From the NCBI GenBank assembly GCA_030460725.1, contig JAKECL010000077.1, positions 1 to 7,452 on the forward strand: a stretch of 7,452 nucleotides of DNA, written 5' to 3'. How positions within the stretch are numbered: position 1 is the stretch's first letter; each line of letters opens with the position of its first letter. Source of the stretch: Propionibacterium sp. GTDB lineage: Bacteria; Actinomycetota; Actinomycetes; Actinomycetales; Actinomycetaceae. The notes below the pieces were generated by a model that saw nothing but the letters and a program-made list of their open reading frames with translations, made no database searches and was not told the DNA's origin. This document shows, in pieces, positions 5,738 to 7,452 of the stretch. Made by a program: the position numbers and the translations under genes.

Positions 5738-7189
5738 TCAGTCCTCGCGTGCCCTGCGCGGAGCGAGAACCGCGGCACTGAGCACCGTCACCGCCCCCGC
5801 GATCGGCATGAGGAGGACGGCGGAGCGCAGGGTGGTCGCCTCGATGAGGAGGCCGACCAGTGGCGGCCCCATCAGGAAGGAGAGCCGCATGAGCCAGGTG
5901 ACCACCGTCAGACCGACCCCGGGACGCATCCCGGGCACGTCGTCGGCGGCATTCATGGCCACCGGCACCACCACCGCGCAGCCCAGTCCCGCCAGGACCA
6001 TGCCCACCAGCATCGTCCAGACCTCGGGCACGGCGGCAGCCAGACCGGTGCCCACCAGGACGAGCACCCCTCCGGCCTGGACGGTGCGGCGCATACCCCA
6101 GGCGTCGATGAAACGATCGCCCGTCAGGCGTCCGACGGCCTGACTCACCAGCATGGTCACGAAGGCGAGTCCAGCGAAGCCCTCGCGCACACCGAGGTGG
6201 TCGCGCATGTAGAGCGTGGACCAGGTGGAGGTCACGTCCTCCACCGCGGTGCCCGAGATCGCCAGGACGGTGAGCATGAGAAGGACGGCCAGCCACGGCC
6301 AGTTCCGGGTGGAGGTCGCGGTCACGGCGCAGGGGGCACCGGAGGCGGCGGGACCCGCAGGGTGGACGTCTTCGAGCCCGGCAACAGCATCCTCGGAGCC
6401 CGGTGGGGGAACGACAACGCGCCCCGCTGAGCCGGTGGACAGCTCCCCGGCTGGGGCGGCGGAAGAGTGGGCGGACGGGGATGACGTGCTCGCCCCTGCA
6501 GGAGTCTGATCGGTGGCGCGTTCCCGGTCAGCGGAATCCGGACCGGGCAGGGCGAAGTGCTGGGCACCCACGCCCACCGCGATGAAGACCAGGGCCGCAC
6601 CGAGGAGATGCCAGCCCAGGGGTATCCCCAGGCCCACGGCCAGGGACCCCATGAGCCCGCCGGTGACCGCACCCAGGGACCAGCCACCGTGGAAGGAGTT
6701 GATGATGGAACGCCCGTAGCGTCGCTGGACGCGCAGCCCGTGGGCATTCTGGCCGACGTCGGTGATCGAGTCCGAGGCACCTCCCACGAAGAAGGCGAGG
6801 GAGAAGAGGACGTAGGCCAGCGTGGCCAAGGAGCCAGCGTCCGCCCCCATCGAGGCTCGCCACATGGTCACCAGACCCACCAGGCTCAACGCCACCCCGA
6901 TGCAGGCGGTCCCCAGGGTGGCGGTGCGCGCCGATGAGTAGCGGTTGATCACCCGGGCCGCCAGTGGACCAGCGAGGATGGCTCCCAAGGGGAACAGGGC
7001 GATGGTGGCACCGTAGACGGGGTCGGTGAGACCGAAGGTGTCCTTGACCTCCGGATAGCGCGGAACCAGATTCGCGAAGAGCGCACCATTGGTGAAGAAG
7101 AGGGCGAAGACGGCGCCACGGGCCCGTCGGGCCTCGCGCGACACGGGCGGGAAGGCCGCGGGGGGCGCTGACGGATGGGAGATGGTCAT
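5738..7189 (-). CDS. major facilitator superfamily transporter, YbjJ/MosC-like
   Basis: The product is 483 residues and likely has 12 transmembrane helices in two groups of six: about 25-210 and 297-476. Residues 141-178 carry the mark of the YbjJ/MosC group: DVGQNAHGLRVQRRYGRS (144-161), with Asp144 and Asn148, and then FHGGWSLGAVTGG (166-178). The second half has GRLTGDRFIDAWGMRRTVQ (353-371) and a repeat of the Asn motif at VAMNAAD (410-416). The substrate is unknown. Residues 213-296 between the halves form a long Ser/Ala/Pro- and acid-rich loop, longer than in most relatives. The ATG at 7187-7189 has GAGGA (7193-7197) 3 bases upstream, and the 20-residue lead is short and polar, as expected. 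The gene stands alone, convergent with the DUF456 gene. Confidence 0.88.
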   Translation of the reverse strand: MTISHPSAPPAAFPPVSREARRARGAVFALFFTNGALFANLVPRYPEVKDTFGLTDPVYGATIALFPLGAILAGPLAARVINRYSSARTATLGTACIGVALSLVGLVTMWRASMGADAGSLATLAYVLFSLAFFVGGASDSITDVGQNAHGLRVQRRYGRSIINSFHGGWSLGAVTGGLMGSLAVGLGIPLGWHLLGAALVFIAVGVGAQHFALPGPDSADRERATDQTPAGASTSSPSAHSSAAPAGELSTGSAGRVVVPPPGSEDAVAGLEDVHPAGPAASGAPCAVTATSTRNWPWLAVLLMLTVLAISGTAVEDVTSTWSTLYMRDHLGVREGFAGLAFVTMLVSQAVGRLTGDRFIDAWGMRRTVQAGGVLVLVGTGLAAAVPEVWTMLVGMVLAGLGCAVVVPVAMNAADDVPGMRPGVGLTVVTWLMRLSFLMGPPLVGLLIEATTLRSAVLLMPIAGAVTVLSAAVLAPRRARED

Positions 7190-7227
7190 CGGTCCTCGTC
7201 ATCGAGTGGTTCAGGCGGACTCCGCTC

Positions 7228-7233
7228 ATCCTA
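7228..7233 (-). promoter_or_regulatory. probable -10 box (TAGGAT) of the transporter gene
   Basis: TAGGAT on the minus strand is a common actinobacterial -10 form. Transcription would start near 7221 and give a leader of about 32 bases that includes the GAGGA ribosome binding site. The -35 region (CGGGGG at 17 bases) does not match TTGACA, so either the promoter is weak or an activator is needed. Confidence 0.45.
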
Positions 7234-7259
7234 GCGGCCCTGCCCGCCCACCCCCGGCG

Positions 7260-7324
7260 CACACCGCAGGGGCATCTCCGCACGGCAGGGGCACCTCCGC
7301 ACGGCAGGGACACCTCCGCATGGC
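7260..7324. repeat. tandem 19-base repeat, three copies plus a partial fourth
   Basis: The unit is CGCACGGCAGGGGCACCTC. Copies lie at 7260-7278 (three differences), 7279-7297 (reference) and 7298-7316 (one difference), and a partial copy CGCATGGC begins at 7317. Nineteen is not a multiple of three and the region lies upstream of the transporter promoter, so it is non-coding. On the minus strand each unit contains GGAGGTG at the junction. It could be a slippage minisatellite or a set of spaced binding sites. Confidence 0.85.
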
Positions 7325-7452
7325 GCTGCGAACGGGGTGGGGCCCAGTGCCTGCTCGCGGGTGTTCCGACCCCCGCAGGCATCCGGCCCCCCCCCGGCCA
7401 CAGGAGCGCCCCGCGCACAGTGCCGACGTTCAGCACTCAGTGTTAAGTGCCC

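Larger units (their letters stand above)
7190..7452. other. region upstream of the transporter gene, edge of the window
   Basis: Apart from the -10 box and the tandem repeat, this stretch holds a run of nine C (7387-7395) and an inverted repeat GCACT/AGTGC (7433-7437 and 7446-7450) with an 8-base gap at the window edge. I see no supported gene. Open frames crossing it on the minus strand owe their length to GC content and, in part, to the 19-base repeat. Confidence 0.5.

Noticed and set aside
5432..6430. Plus-strand open frame of 332 codons opposite the transporter gene
   Set aside because: It starts inside the DUF456 gene and then runs antisense to the transporter. It is rich in His, Gly and Gln with no recognisable domain, which marks it as a shadow frame.
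6528..7436. Minus-strand open frame of 302 codons through the repeat region and the transporter start
   Set aside because: It lies in a different frame from the clear transporter. It reads through the 19-base repeat and has Arg/Pro/Gly-rich shadow composition.
7429..7452. CIRCE-like heat-shock operator (GCACTC and GAGTGC half-sites)
   Set aside because: The half-sites resemble CIRCE, but the gap is 6 to 7 bases and not 9, and the outer bases do not match. I treat it only as a small inverted repeat.

Overview
The window is high-GC DNA with densely packed genes, GTG starts, purine-rich ribosome binding sites and sites that look like leaderless transcription starts. It reads as actinobacterial chromosome, most like Actinomyces, Schaalia or relatives, although the genus is judged by feel and not by any search. 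I see no tRNA, rRNA, CRISPR array or insertion sequence.

Left part (1-3362, minus strand): a compact Tad/Flp-type pilus or secretion operon. Read in its own direction it runs tadA (CpaF-like ATPase), tadB and tadC (inner-membrane platform proteins), a 67-residue single-pass membrane protein in the usual pilin position, and the start of a TadE-like minor pilin that leaves the window at base 1. The tadA/tadB and tadB/tadC junctions are 4-base ATGA overlaps, so the first three products are probably translationally coupled. TadA would power the TadB/TadC platform, which assembles or exports pilin-like subunits. No tadZ/cpaE gene lies directly upstream of tadA.

Middle (3363-3685): a divergent intergenic region. 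It holds an AT-rich palindrome that overlaps a possible tadA -10 box, and a TACCGT box close to the rightward gene.

Right part, plus strand (3686-5619): a phosphotransferase-family protein with a disordered C-terminal tail, whose kinase signature has lost key metal-binding residues, followed by a DUF456 membrane protein. Each start codon is preceded by TACCGT exactly 6 bases away, which fits leaderless transcripts from separate promoters.

Right part, minus strand (5738-7189): a YbjJ/MosC-like major facilitator transporter with an unusually long central loop, convergent with the DUF456 gene. Its upstream region (7190-7452) has a probable -10 box, three tandem copies of a 19-base repeat, a C9 run and a small inverted repeat at the window edge.

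The main points for follow-up are the apparent pseudokinase, the paired leaderless-start signatures, the pilin-like proteins that lack the usual Glu at +5, and the tandem repeat. I did not find a clearly new multi-gene system; the pilus operon is a recognisable one.
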